A stretch of DNA of 64,000 nucleotides, from positions 93,873,575-93,937,574 of the forward strand of contig CM056583.1 of the NCBI GenBank assembly GCA_029721435.1, written 5' to 3'. Shown here piece by piece: positions 1-10,859 of this stretch. Positions within the stretch are counted from its first letter, which is position 1. Each line of letters starts with the position of its first letter. The notes beneath the pieces were generated by a model, which did not search any database, was not told where the DNA came from, and was given only the letters and a program-made list of their open reading frames with translations. The DNA comes from Gymnothorax reevesii (lineage: Eukaryota > Chordata > Actinopteri > Anguilliformes > Muraenidae). The translations under genes were made by a program, and so were the position numbers.

Positions 1-705
1 GAAAGATCTGGGAGTGATTGTTAACCAAACCCTCACAGGTTCTAGCCATTGTGCCGTAGCAGTTAAAAAAGCTAATCGGATGCTAGGATACATTGCCAAA
101 AGTATTGAGTACAAATCTAAGGAGGTGATGCTTCTTCTGTACAACACGTTCGTTAGACCACACCTGGAGTATTGTGTACAGTTCTGGGGACCATACTTTA
201 AGAGAGATATAGAGGCTCTAGAGAAAGTTCAGAGAAGAGCCACTAAGCTTATTCTAGGTATAAATGAAAGTTACGAGAAGAGGCTGAAAATCCTTAATCT
301 CTTTAGTCTAACGAAACGGAGACTCAGGGGTTATTTGATTGAGGTCTTTAAATATGTTAAAGGGATTAAAAAAGTGAAAGATGTAGGATTCATTCGGCCA
401 AGTGTTGTTAGTAGAACTCGGGGTCACAAATAGAAGTTGACCAAAGGTAAATTTAGCACTGATTTTTGGAAATATTTCTTCAGCCAAAGAGTAATTTCAA
501 TGTGGAATAGCTTAACTGACCATATTATTGAGGCAGAGACCTTGGGGGTTTTTAAGAGCAGGCTTGACCTAAAGCTAGATACCATTGAGTCATTTAGTAT
601 CTGAAGGGATATATTCACAATAGTATAAAGAAACTGGCAAGCTTAGTTGGGCTGAAAGGCCTGTTCTTGCCATTCATGTTATGTTATGTTATGTTATGTA
701 AAAGA
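1..705 (+). mobile_element. CR1-type LINE, 3' end
   Basis: This is the 3' end of a CR1-clade non-LTR retrotransposon, cut by the left window edge. It matches the 3' part of the longer copy ending near 16370 almost base for base, including the UTR and a short ATGTT-repeat tail at about 676-699. Similar tails end the copies at 16.3 and 52.1 kb. The close match implies a recently spread subfamily. Confidence 0.85.
14..604 (+). pseudogene. CR1 ORF2, C-terminal part of reverse transcriptase
   Basis: The frame encodes the region after the RT palm in CR1 ORF2, with the family-typical blocks 'RPHLEYCVQFWGP' and 'KVQRRATKLI'. A TAG at 431-433 interrupts it. The same frame then continues to the normal end 'DTIESFSI' and a TGA at 602-604. 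The 12-16 kb copy has no stop at the TAG site, so this copy is dead there. The catalytic residues lie upstream, outside the window. Confidence 0.8.
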
Positions 706-918
706 CTTTGCTAATTATCCATCAAGTAATTGATTAATTGGGATAAGTGGTTTATCGTGAAATGACGTTGCATTACCTGGAGTTTAAATATGTAACCGAT
801 TTTATTGCAAAAAAAAAAAAAAAAACAAGAACCCAGCAGCTCTCCAGCTCTGGGGCTGAGCGTCTTGACCTGAACTGTTAAGCTTGCAGCCTTATATGGG
901 CATGCCACAAGTAGCCAT

Positions 919-1068
919 GTAAAAGCAATTCTTTCTGCCATTTTTACACTTTTCTTTTGTAATCTTAAAATGCTCCTAATAAGCGTATGGCACACTAAAA
1001 TGTACAACAAATCCACCAGGTGTTGAAACTCTTCAATATTTAGTTCGCATATGTTTCTGATATGAGTG
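919..1068 (-). mobile_element. TTAA-flanked MITE, left part
   Basis: Bases 919-1068 are the inverted counterpart of about 54885-55030, including the terminal AAAGCAATTCTT. The match stops exactly at the Gmr1-type element starting at 1069 and resumes after 6841. The MITE therefore stood here first and was split by that insertion. The outer end reads GTAA rather than TTAA, so one terminal base has probably mutated. Confidence 0.7.
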
Positions 1069-1582
1069 TGTTATGGCCCCAATTTGTTATTACAATTTAC
1101 AACACAACAGCTACAGCAACAGCAAGGGATGACAGAAACAGTTTTAAAAACTTGAACACATTTCAACATCAACAGACAAAGACTAATACTAACCTATAAC
1201 TAATAACCAAGATTGATTTACAAGAAAAACAGAAATATTTACTGTCCCTTTTTGTTGGGGTGGCTTGGTGATGTCCTGGGTAAGGAAAAAGAAATGCTCT
1301 AACCCAGGCAAAAATCCACAAAAGAAACTTCACAGGTCTTGAACAGAAATGACAGGTCTGGTCACGTGTATCCTTCTCCTTGCAATTTCTCCTACCACTT
1401 TACTGTCTCAATTCTTTTCCTTATATCCTCTTTTGCAGACCCCACCCACATTTAGACCTCTTTTTTTAAATTTTCGGGGACTTGCCCCAGACATGTCCAG
1501 GACATGTCTAAACCTAGCTCCAGTCTGAGCTTAATAAAAGAAAGGTAAATACTGCCATCTAGTGGCCTCTATTCACATTACA
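1069..1582 (-). repeat. 3' LTR of - strand Gmr1-type element
   Basis: The 514-bp LTR matches 6331-6841 and the LTRs at 34988 and 40582. It runs TGTTATGG...ATTACA on the + strand. The polypurine tract (CCTCCATTCC at 1583-1592, purines on the - strand) adjoins it, as expected for a 3' LTR. Confidence 0.93.
1478..1509 (-). promoter_or_regulatory. p53-type half-site array in LTR
   Basis: Three consecutive 10-mers fit RRRCWWGYYY: GGACTTGCCC (1478-1487), AGACATGTCC (1489-1498) and GGACATGTCT (1500-1509), each separated by one base. Two such half-sites with a 0-13 nt spacer make a classical p53-family response element. Function is inferred from the motif only. Confidence 0.5.
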
Positions 1583-1728
1583 CCTCCATTCCAAAAGGGA
1601 AAAATTTTGACTCATAAAGGCAAAATTTTTCTTTTCAATACAAAATGGTTAAGTGAACACTTGTCTATATGTACATATCATACAATATTCAAATAAACAC
1701 ATGATATATATATACAGTATATACATTT

Positions 1729-4700
1729 TCAAACACGGGATAAGCAATCAGCAATCACATTGTCAGCACCCTATACATGCTTAATTTCCAAGTCAAACTC
1801 CTGTAAAATCAAACTCCAATTCAACAATCTCCGATTCTTGTTTTTCATCTTACTCAAAAACATTAACGGATTGTGGTCAGTGTGCACAATCATTGGCTTT
1901 TGTCCTGTACAAACATAAACCTCAAAGTGTTGTCAAGAAAGGACCAGAGCCAACAGCTCCTTCTCTATTGTGGAATAGTTCCTTTGGTGGCGATTGAACT
2001 TCCTGGAGAAGTATGCCACGGGATGCTCAATGTCATCAGAGTCACTGGGGAAGTGATACAGCAGAGACTTCAGGCGATCGAAGGCTCTCTGGCATGCATC
2101 ATCCCAAGTGAACTTTACGCCTTTCTTCAGTTGGTTAGTTAGACTGAGAGCAATCTCAGCAAAGTTCTTGCAGAACTTGCGGTAGTACCCGATCATTCCA
2201 AGAAAGCGGCGCAAAGCTTTTTTGTTGTCAGGAACTGGAAAGTCCATGATGGCTTGGACTTTAGCATTTATGGGTGCCACCTTACCCTGGCCTATGACGT
2301 AGCCAAGATAGGTGACAGTAGCACAACCAAAGTCACTCTTGCTCAGGTTAAAAGTCAGGTTAGCCTGGGTCAGGCACTGGAACAACGTCTCTACATCTTT
2401 TAGATGTTCTTCCCAGGAGTCACTCCATGTGATCAGGTCATCGATGTATGCACCCGTGTGTGGCAATCCGGCGATTGTAGACTGTATTATCCTTTGGAAT
2501 GTGGCTGGGGCATTTTTCATGCCAAAGGGTAGGACTTCATACTGGTACAATCCAGATGGTGTGGCAAAAGCAGAGATGCTCTTGGCCCTCTCAGTTAAAG
2601 GCACACACCAATAACCCTTTAATAAATCAATCTTAGTCAGAAACTTTGCTTGCCCTACTCAATCAATACAATCATCAATCCTAGGTATTGGAAACACATC
2701 AGTTCTAGTTACAGCATTGACTTTGCGATAATCTGTACAGAATCTAGTACTTCCATCAGGTTTTGGAACTAGCACACAGGGTGAACTCCAATCGGAGTTG
2801 GAGGGTCTGATAATATCATGTTCAAACATGTACTCAACCTCTTTCTCAGCAATCTTTCTCTTTTCAGGATTCATCCGGTACAGTTGCTGTTTTATTGGTT
2901 TGGCATCACCAACATCTACATCATGAGAGGCTATACAAACTCTCTTTGGAACATCAGGAAACCTATCCTCATATTTCTTGATCAACCTCTCAAACTGATC
3001 TCTCTGTGAGGGTTCTAAGTGCTGGAGTTTTACATCAAGATTTTGCAACACTTCAGAATTTGACAATTTACATGAAAGAACTTCAGCTTTAATTCTAGGT
3101 TCATCATCTTGAAACTCCCCCTCATCTTCACACATCTCGGCCATTGGAGGATCTGAAGTGACAGCTGCAACCCTAGCATTTCTGTCATGATAAGGCTTCA
3201 GCATGTTAATGTGACACAATTGTTTTGGTTTTCTCCTATCTGGAGTCTTCACAATGTAATTGAGATCATTGAGTTTTTTCACTCAATAATAGCAAAGGTC
3301 CTCTCACTTCATGACCAAACACTAGCTCAAATGGACTGAATGCAGTAGACTCCTGCACTGCTTCTCTAGCTGCAAACAACAGCAAATGAACACCTTCATC
3401 CCAGTCTTTCTCATGGTCATAACAATAAGTCCTCATTATTGTCTTGAGAGTGGAATGAAACCGCTCTAAGGCACCCTGACTTTCTGGATGATAGGCACTA
3501 GAAAGAATCTGCTTTGCACCTAGTTCATACACAACCTGCTGAAACAAACCAGAAGTGAAATTGCTACCTTGGTCTGACTGAATTTCCCTGGGAAGGCCAA
3601 ACAACGTGAAGAACTTTATCAAAGCCTTTGAGATTGCAGTTGCCTTGATGTTACGTAGAGGTATGGCTTCAGGGAATCTGGTAGGTGCACACATGATTGT
3701 CAACAAGTACTGATTTCCCGATCTAGTCTTGGGTAATGGACCAATACAATCAACAATGACCTTAGAGAAGGGCTCTCCAAATGCTGGCATAGGCTGCAAT
3801 GGAGCTACAGGTGGGTCTAACTGGTGTTTTCCAACTACCTGACAAGTGTGACAGGTTTTGCAAAAGTTGGAAACATCTTTCCGAAGCCCAGGCCAAAAGA
3901 AGTGTTTCATGATCTTATCAACAGTCTTGTTAACACCAAGATGACCTCCTAAAGGTAAACTATGAGCCATTGTTAAGATCTCATTCCTGTAGACCTTCGG
4001 AACAACTATTTGCCTGACCACTGCCCAATCTGCATTGGCAGGGATATCAGGAGGGCACCACTTCCGCACCAACACACCATTCTTGAGATAATACCCACCT
4101 GGAACTGCGTCTATTTCTTTATCAGGAAGGGCTCTCCTCCTTAGTGCACAAATTTCAGGATCATTAGTTTGCTCCTCAGTCAACCGCTTTCAAGACAGAG
4201 ACAAGTCTCCAGACCCATCAGAATCACCAAACCCATCTGGCTGGCTGAACAATGAACTGATAAAAGTGTCTGATAAGTTCTCAAACGGAGAAACCATAGT
4301 AGGCCAATCAGAGTCATAAGGCGAACCACCTGAGTCCTGACTATTCAATGTGCTGGACGGCACCACAACATTTTCTTCTTTAGCCTTCTTGGCCATAGCA
4401 CGAGTCACTGCGCAAGAAGGATACAGAGATGGGTCCTCATCCCCATCTTCAGTGCTCGGCTGTGAAGTAAGATGTACAGGGGGAACTACTTTGCCCCCAG
4501 CCAGGTCATTGCCTAGCAACAGAGAAACACCCTTTATAGGTAGACTTGACATAAGTCCCACCTTTACCTGTCCTGTAACTAAATCTGACTTCAAGAATAT
4601 AGAGCGCAGGGGTACAGATACAGTCCTCCCTTCAATACCTTGTACAAGTATGAAATCCCCTGAAGCGGTCTCATCACGTAACTCCAAAGAGTCCATCAAC

Positions 4701-4949
4701 AAAAGTGACTGAGAAGCTCCGGTATCCCTTAGGATATATATGGGGACAGGAGTAGTATGCTCATTCAGAGCCACAAATTCCTCTGACACAAATGTAAGAA
4801 ATTCCTCCCTCACAAAGTCAGCTGTATTAGGCTTTTTAGCCCCACAAGAAGCAGGCAATTTTGCAGATCGGTTATCTACTACAGGGGTTTCTAACCTTGT
4901 TTTCACAAAGGCATTTGGTTTGGTATCCTTTTCTTTTTCTTTCTTAGCT
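1729..4949 (-). pseudogene. Gmr1-type Pol (protease-integrase-RT-RNase H), broken
   Basis: Read on the - strand: an aspartic protease with DTGA near 4720, then the integrase HHCC finger and core (3266-4183), then RT with YIDD near 2450 and the start of RNase H. Several breaks separate these parts. A stop lies at about 4190 between protease and integrase. At about 3278 a deletion of roughly 245 bp, relative to the other copy, removes the integrase GPY/F module. A stop near 2657 follows 'RIDDCID'. A deletion of about 87 bp near 2030 removes the first catalytic Asp region of RNase H. A TGA at 1933 truncates the end. It cannot encode a working polyprotein, but the order of domains is clear. Confidence 0.9.
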
Positions 4950-6212
4950 TTAAGGAACCAACAGTTAGTTGTAACATGACCAGATTTCTTGCAATAACTG
5001 CAAACTAGACCACTTTTGTCACTGTCAGCTTTCACACTTTGATCAGACCTGTTACTGGATTTCTGAGCACCATCACCAGATTTGTCTTTGTCTTTGGGTG
5101 AGGAATCTTGGGTATCACCGTAACCCTTTTTCTGAAATTGGGACCATCTATTGTTACTGCTAGACTGAAATTTGGACTTATGTGTGAGAACATATTCATC
5201 TGCAAATTTGGCAGCTGATTGCAAATTCAGTGCTTGCTTCTCATTAAGGTAGGTCTTAATATCATCCTTCACACAGTTCTTGAATTCTTCAACTAACACC
5301 ATCTCTTTTAGTGAGTTGAAATCATCCTTAACCTCCATAGAAGTACACCAGCGCTCAAAGCAAACCTGCTTCTCATTAGCAAATTCAACATAAGTCTGAT
5401 TTTCAGATTTCTTCAGACCTCTGAATTTCTGTTGGTAAGCCTCTGGAACCAACTGATAAGCTCTCAAGATAACCTTTTTGAAAACCTCATAATCAGAGGA
5501 ATCATCTGCAGACAAAGCCGAATAGGCTTGTTGAGCTTTACCCTTGAGGACAGTTTGCAACATCAGAGGCCAGTGTTCCTTTGGCCACTGGAAACTCTTA
5601 GCTACCTTTTCAAAACACTGGAAATAGTTGTCAACATCCTTTTCCGAAAATGGAGGCACCAATTTTACCTCCTGGCTAGCCCGAAATTTATTTTCAGTTT
5701 GAATTTTAATTTTTAGTTGCTCCATTTAGAGTCTTTCTTCTCTATCGAATTTCTCTAGTTCAAAATCTCTCTTTCTTGCAAATTTTTCTAAGTAAAATTC
5801 TCTGTTTTTCTTTTTCTTCCCTCTCAAATTCTCTTTGTTTCTCTTTTTCCTCCCTTTCTTTTTCTCTTTCCTCCCTTTCTTTCTCTTTTTCCTCCCTTTG
5901 TTTTTTCTCTTCTCTTGCTAATTTTTCCAACTCAAACTGCCTTTGTTTTTCTTTTTCTTCCCTTTCAATCTCTCGCATTTTTAATTTAAGTTCCATTTCT
6001 ATATTTGGATTTTCCACTGGAAACTGTTCCAGATCTCCTGGTGCAAACACATTTTCATCAATGTAATATTCAACTATCTCTCTAGCCAGTCTTGCTTTTC
6101 GCATGGCTGGTTTCACCTCTGTCAGCTCTAAATGTCTGCAAATTTCTAGCAGTTCTGTCTTTTTAAAAGACTTCAAAACCCCTACGGTTGGTGATGCCAA
6201 GAAATCATCTAT
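4950..6212 (-). pseudogene. Gmr1-type Gag with SCAN-like capsid, broken
   Basis: Gag forms the particle that packages the element's RNA. From the N-terminus: a SAP-like segment ('KTELLEICRHLEL'), a Glu/Lys/Arg-rich coiled coil, a capsid segment of the type from which the vertebrate SCAN domain derives ('VPPFSEKDVDNYF', 'QQAYSAL'), and a CCHC knuckle 'CSYCKKSGH' (about 4964-5008). The start codon seen in the + strand copy is ATA here (6210-6212). An in-frame TAA lies just before the capsid (5726-5728), where the other copy has CAA. The coiled-coil region also lies in a shifted frame near 5760. Confidence 0.88.
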
Positions 6213-6309
6213 TGCTGTTGATCTATCTATATATATATAGGAAAATTCACAAAAACAATTTTACAATTTGAAATGTTAGATTTTCAATAAATGACTCACA
6301 CAATGTTCT

Positions 6310-6327
6310 CTCCCGGACGAGCCCCCA
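6310..6327 (-). other. Primer-binding site, tRNA-Pro type
   Basis: Three bases inside the 5' LTR, the - strand reads TGGGGGCTCGTCCGGGA. This is the form expected for priming by the 3' end of tRNA-Pro. The site in the + strand copy at 35494 is the same apart from a small insertion. Confidence 0.75.
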
Positions 6328-6330
6328 ATT

Positions 6331-6841
6331 TGTTATGGCCCCAATTTGTTATTACAATTTACAACACAACAGCTACAGCAACAGCAAGGGATGACAGAAA
6401 CAGTTTTAAAAACTTGAACACATTTAATCAACAGACAAAGACTAATACTAACCTACAACTAATAACCAAGATTGATTTACAAGAAAAACAGAAATATTTA
6501 CAGTCCCTTTTTGTTGGGGTGGCTTGATGAAGTCCTGGGTAAGGAAAAAAAATGCTCTAACACAGGCAAAAATCCACAAAAGAAACTTCACAGGTCTTGA
6601 ACAGAAATGACAAGTCTGGTCACATGTATCCTTCTCCTTGCAATTTCTCCTACCACTTTACTGTCTCAATTCTTTTCCTTATATACTCTTTTGCAGACCC
6701 CACCCATATTTAGACCTCTTTTTTTTTTATTTTCGGGGACTTGCCCCAGACATCTCCAGGACATGTCTAAACCTAGCTCCAGTCTGAGCTTAATAAAAGA
6801 AAGGTAAATACTGCCATCCAGTGGCCTCTATTCACATTACA
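6331..6841 (-). repeat. 5' LTR of - strand Gmr1-type element
   Basis: The 511-bp LTR is paired with 1069-1582. A TATATAA-type box near 6680 (- strand) is kept. The p53-type array is present at 6737-6768, but its middle half-site has CATC instead of CATG. Confidence 0.92.
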
Positions 6842-7493
6842 AGTGTAGAAAAAAAGTGTCTTTGGTCCGAATAAAATGATTTGCTGAGCCTTTCTGTCTG
6901 TCATTTGTCGCAGCGCCCCTTACAGTTGCCAACAGCTATCACCACTTGCGAGTCACGTACCTCTGGCAGAAAAAAAAACAACGCATTTGACTGTAAACAA
7001 ACTGAAATGCTATAATTACGATAATAAAGTTAATGGTAGTTTGTCAGCCTACAAAGGTAACTAAACGTTACGAACGTTACCACATTTACAATGGAATATT
7101 ATGTCATTATTAATGGTTAGTTTTCACTTACTGGTGCCTCTGAAACTGGCCTCCGGTTTCACTCTCCTACGGAAAAAAATATTGCGTGCGGCGTGAGGAA
7201 GTGATCAGCGCGAGTGAAACAGGTCAATGGAGTCAGATTCAGAGGCATGGGTTTGTGAAAACTAACCAACAGTAATTAAATTATATTCAATTGTATATGC
7301 GGTATAAAATAAAATGCCCTCGTAACGTTTAGTTACCTTTATAGGCTGACAAACTATATTAGTTATATTTTTTTTCATAGAAGTCTGGCAATCCGGGGGA
7401 AGAGGGTGGGACTTTGGAAGCAGGCGGAGTTGTTCATGTTCAAATTTTTACTAAGTGCTGTGCCGCATGCCAGAAAGGTCAGAGTAGCTTTAA
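6842..7493 (-). mobile_element. TTAA-flanked MITE, right part
   Basis: This continues the MITE interrupted at 1068. Bases 6865-7090 are inverted relative to 54590-54870, and 7380-7493 are inverted relative to 54330-54430, ending in GCTTTAA. Between them, about 7073-7320 has the same orientation as 54450-54597. The central block is therefore flipped between the two copies. Arms 7037-7072 and 7321-7356 are inverted repeats of each other. There is no coding capacity. Confidence 0.75.
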
Positions 7494-7824
7494 CCCTAGA
7501 ACACTATTGCTAAAATTAGTAACACCATCACTAATGCCGGGTGATTTTTCCCGATATAGTAAAATACCCAATAAAAAGTACTTGTCATCAAAATATGACA
7601 ATACATGACAAATTAGAGTAGTGTTCTTTTATTTTCAACTGTGCCATGTCTAACAAAATGAAAAAAAGTACCCTGAGGTAAACAAAACACCCATGCCTTC
7701 AAAGATTTCAAAGACAATGCTGAAGCTACCCAGGGACCCATAACACTCAGACAAACGCAATATGATGAAAATCACGTAAACACGTTTGCTCGGGTGAAAA
7801 TCACCCGGCAATAGTGTTCTAGGG
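7494..7824. mobile_element. piggyBac-type MITE
   Basis: The termini CCCTAGAACACTATTGC and GCAATAGTGTTCTAGGG are perfect inverted repeats flanked by TTAA on both sides (7490-7493, 7825-7828). TTAA targets with CCCTAGAA-type ends are the signature of the piggyBac superfamily. Subterminal CCGGGTGA palindromes lie inside both ends. The element is 331 bp with no coding sequence. Its left TTAA is also the end of the MITE at 6842-7493. Confidence 0.9.
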
Positions 7825-8109
7825 TTAAGAAAATAAGCTATGCTACTATTTCACTGCTCACCACTTTCACATCAACAGACGAGGTGCCTGAACCCTTTCC
7901 TGACTACAAGGAGGCCTTCCCCACGGAGAACGGACGGTATCCTTCCCCAGGTCAGTGGCATTGTGGGTAAGAATCGGGCGGGGGTTTGTTGTGGGATGGT
8001 GACAGTTTTTTACTCGCTTCTCTAGGCTTCACAGTTTGAGGGAAGGATTCACTCTGAACTTTTGCTAATAGAGGGCAGGTACCTCTGTAACTGGCATATT
8101 AAAGCAAAA

Positions 8110-8400
8110 CTTGTTAAAACAAGTAGATCAGAAGGATCTAATAGCTGCGACCTCGCCTAGCATCCGTCACGTGGCCTAGTGTCCATGATTGGTGGTTTCT
8201 TGTACAAGTGTGATCTTGAAATTGGCAAATGACCTTGAAAATCAATAGGGGACCCTTCCTCTGGACCAAGAAGCTTGTTCTAAGATGTAATAGCCATCCA
8301 TCAAGTTAAAGTGGAGTTACGATGCGAAAACTGTAAAATCGGGGGAAAAATCGACACTTTTTTGACCGGTGTGACCTTGGGATTCGACATCATGGTGTCT
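8110..8400 (-). repeat. Dispersed repeat fragment, related to 43.0-43.3 kb
   Basis: This segment is the reverse complement of about 43010-43275, sharing runs such as GATCAGAAGGATCTAATAG and the CACGTGGCCTAGTGTCCATG block with few differences. It is part of a non-coding repeat of unknown class, better represented at 41.1-46.2 kb. Confidence 0.75.
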
Positions 8401-8612
8401 GATGAGCATTTTGATGTGGCACACCTGTGAGGTGGGATGGATTGTCTCAGCAAAGTAAAAGTGCTCACTATCACACATTTAGACAGATTTGTGAACAATG
8501 TTTGAGAGAAATGATAATATTGTGTATCTGGAATGAACTTTAGATCTTTGAGTCCATCTCATGACAAATGGGAGCAAAAACAAAAGTGTTGCGCTTATAT
8601 TTTTGTTGAGTG
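8400..8612. mobile_element. Tc1/mariner-type element, one end
   Basis: The segment ends in TATATTTTTGTTGAGTG followed by TA. I recognise this terminus, and the preceding text with 'GTGGCACACCTGTGAGG', from a widespread fish Tc1/mariner family. Only one terminus is present, so this is a truncated copy. Confidence 0.65.
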
Positions 8613-8624
8613 TATCAAATGTTA

Positions 8625-9700
8625 AAACTGAGAAATGTATTGCCTTTAGAAATTTATTTAGTCATTTTTGATGCCTGCAACATGTTTCAACAAAGGTGGA
8701 ACAGGGGCGACAAAAGACTGGAAATGTTTTATAATGCTAAAAAAGGCACCTGGTTGGACATCTCATGGCTAATTAGATTAATTGGTGTAAGGGCTGTCAC
8801 ATGCACTGTGCAGATGCACAGAGGACTGAACTGGGTGCAGGATTGATTTGGTTGTATTTATTATGCAAACTGCAGGGCAGCAGGCACAGCCGCAGCAATA
8901 CAAAACAATAAAGAAGAGAGATTCCACAATGACTCTATAAGTAATACAGAGATTCAGCTATGGCTATAGCACGATGTATTACAAAATAGTACAACAGAAA
9001 GAAATGATGTTCCTTAAAATATAAAGTGTTGGATTAAAAAACAAAAGCACTAAGCTTTAAGAGTTTTGATATAAATACGCAAATACAGAGCTAAGGCTAC
9101 ACAGGACTAATAATGCTACACTGGCGTGCGTTTATGAGACTTTAAAATGAGAGTGAATGAAGCTCGGTATTAAATACACGCCACTATCACCCAGTGGTAA
9201 TGAGAAACAGGTGTGAGTGATGACTGAATAATGGAAGAAATGCAGTCCGGGTCTCAGTAGACCAGTGAGCTGGATGACTGGAGGCGTGGCCTTACAATTG
9301 GCAACGGGTCAGTGACATGAATGACATGAAAAGAGCATCTCGGAAAGGCTGAGTCTTTTAGAAGATGGTGAGGGCTTCACCAATCTGTGACAGACTTCAA
9401 GGGAAAATTGTTTCATGATTTGCAAATTAAATTGCTAAAAAACTGGGGATTTTATCGTTTACGGTATGTAACATCATAAAAAATTTTCAGAGAATCCAGA
9501 GAAATCTTTTTATTCAAGAGACAAGGCCAAAAACCAATAGTGAAAGGCTGTGATCTTCAGGCCCTCAGGGTGCAATGCATTAAAAACAAGCAGGATTCTG
9601 TAGTGGAAATCAATGCATTGCTCAGGAGTACTTCTGAAAATCATTCTCAGTGAGCACAATTTGTTAGTCCATCCACAAATACAAGTTAACACTGTAAGAT
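8625..9700 (+). mobile_element. Tc1-like transposon relic with nested LTR
   Basis: Bases 8660-8785 and 9302-9690 follow the 5' region and N-terminal transposase region of the Tc1 family seen intact at 49.7-51.2 kb. Shared blocks include TTTGATGCCTGCAACATG, TTCAGAGAATCCAGAG and CAAGGCCAAAAACCAATA. Frameshifts and loss of the catalytic half leave no usable protein. A solo LTR sits at 8786-9296. Confidence 0.7.
8786..9296. mobile_element. Solo LTR in Tc1 relic
   Basis: The 511-bp block begins TGTAAGG and ends CCTTACA, and is flanked on both sides by the 5-bp duplication ATTGG (8781-8785, 9297-9301). Removing it restores the Tc1 text. An AATAAA lies inside. There is no internal coding region, so this looks like the product of LTR-LTR recombination. 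It is unlike the Gmr1-type LTRs, and its family is unknown. Confidence 0.75.
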
Positions 9701-10470
9701 GTAAAGAAAAACAAATAAACGAGATATAGAATCTCTAGATAACTTGTGTCTTTGTAATTTTTTTACCATTGATAATACTGTTTATTTTACTGTGTGAATA
9801 AAGATATTATTAAATAGGCTACTCTAGATTGAGCCCTACCCTGGCCAATACCAAAGCACTACCCATTTGTTAATAAATTTTAGCCTATAAAGAATAGCCG
9901 ACATGGGAAGAATCATTATCAGTAAATGGGATAATTGATTTTAATAAAGTATTGGGCACAAGTTCAAGTGAATGTGTCGGTGAAATCAAATGAGACATAA
10001 TAGGCTATGGATATGGAATTCCGTCATTGCTGAGGCGGTTTTGGGGCGGGAGATGACCGTGGGCGGGGTAAGAATCCTTGTTAAAGTGTTTCCATGTCCT
10101 TTTGTTGTAAACCTGACATCGGCGTAGTTTGAGATTTCAAGTGCGCAATTTCTAAATGACATCATATAAACTGTCATTGATTGTTATTTTTGTGTGACTA
10201 GAATGTTATCTTTGTCTTCTTCCCTGTCTTCCACGGAACAAACAGGCTGGTGTAGGAGGGGCACATTTTCAATGCTCTGATTACGCTGGTTCAGAAGCGC
10301 TAAATTCTGTATTATTTCACTATCGTGGCAATTAGTTTGTTTGCATAGCTTTAATGCCATGGTGGCTAGAGTAAGAAATAAAAAAAGAGATGTCGGCAAT
10401 ACTTCTTGTAATTAGCACAGACATACGTAGGCCCACTATTACAGCTGCATATCTTGGCCCTGCTGATAAA
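9700..10470. other. No gene recognised
   Basis: AT-rich sequence with short open frames only. No splice-site pair, tRNA or transposon terminus was recognised. Confidence 0.5.
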
Positions 10471-10529
10471 ACCTAGTATCTTCAAAATGATAAACTTCAC
10501 AGGAAAATTATATAAATATCTATGATTTA

Positions 10530-10560
<31 letters not shown>

Positions 10561-10700
10561 TAATAAAATAGAAATAAAATAAAACATGTTTAATTCTGCA
10601 TCTAAGAATAGTGGATATACGAGTTTTTGTTTCTTATCAGTTTGGAGATACGAGGTTTCATCAGAAGGCCCACGATATTCAAATTTAAAGTCTGGTTTGC
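10470..10700. repeat. Dispersed repeat, second copy at 55.86-56.5 kb
   Basis: Bases 10470-10500 and 10585-10700 match 55862-55920 and 56395-56480 in the same orientation (for example ATCTTCAAAATGATAAACTT and TTTTGTTTCTTATCAG). The other copy is split by a SINE. Here the corresponding region holds an AAT microsatellite. Class unknown. Confidence 0.6.
10531..10565. repeat. (AAT)n microsatellite
   Basis: About ten AAT units are followed by imperfect AAAAT units. Confidence 0.9.
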
Positions 10701-10859
10701 GTTTTCCATGGACCACAACTGCATTTTCATGTTTAATCAGAAAATCCTTGTTCCATGTTTTCCTGATAGCCATAATCAATGAGCTTTGTACAGAGTCTGC
10801 CTCTCTTTTGGATCAGTCACACCTCTTTCATTAGGCTGCTTACATTCTGAAGTTAAGCG

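Larger units (their letters stand above)
1069..6841 (-). mobile_element. Gmr1-type Ty3/gypsy retrotransposon, - strand copy
   Basis: This is a full-length LTR retrotransposon with TG...CA-bounded LTRs at 1069-1582 and 6331-6841 and a perfect 4-bp target duplication AGTG (1065-1068 and 6842-6845). Reading the - strand, it carries gag, CCHC knuckle, aspartic protease, integrase, reverse transcriptase and RNase H. Placing integrase before RT is the diagnostic order of the Gmr1-like branch of vertebrate Ty3/gypsy elements, first known from cod. It is decayed compared with the copy at 34988-41096: the gag start codon is lost, there are several stops, and two internal deletions of about 245 and 87 bp. 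It inserted into a MITE. Confidence 0.93.
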
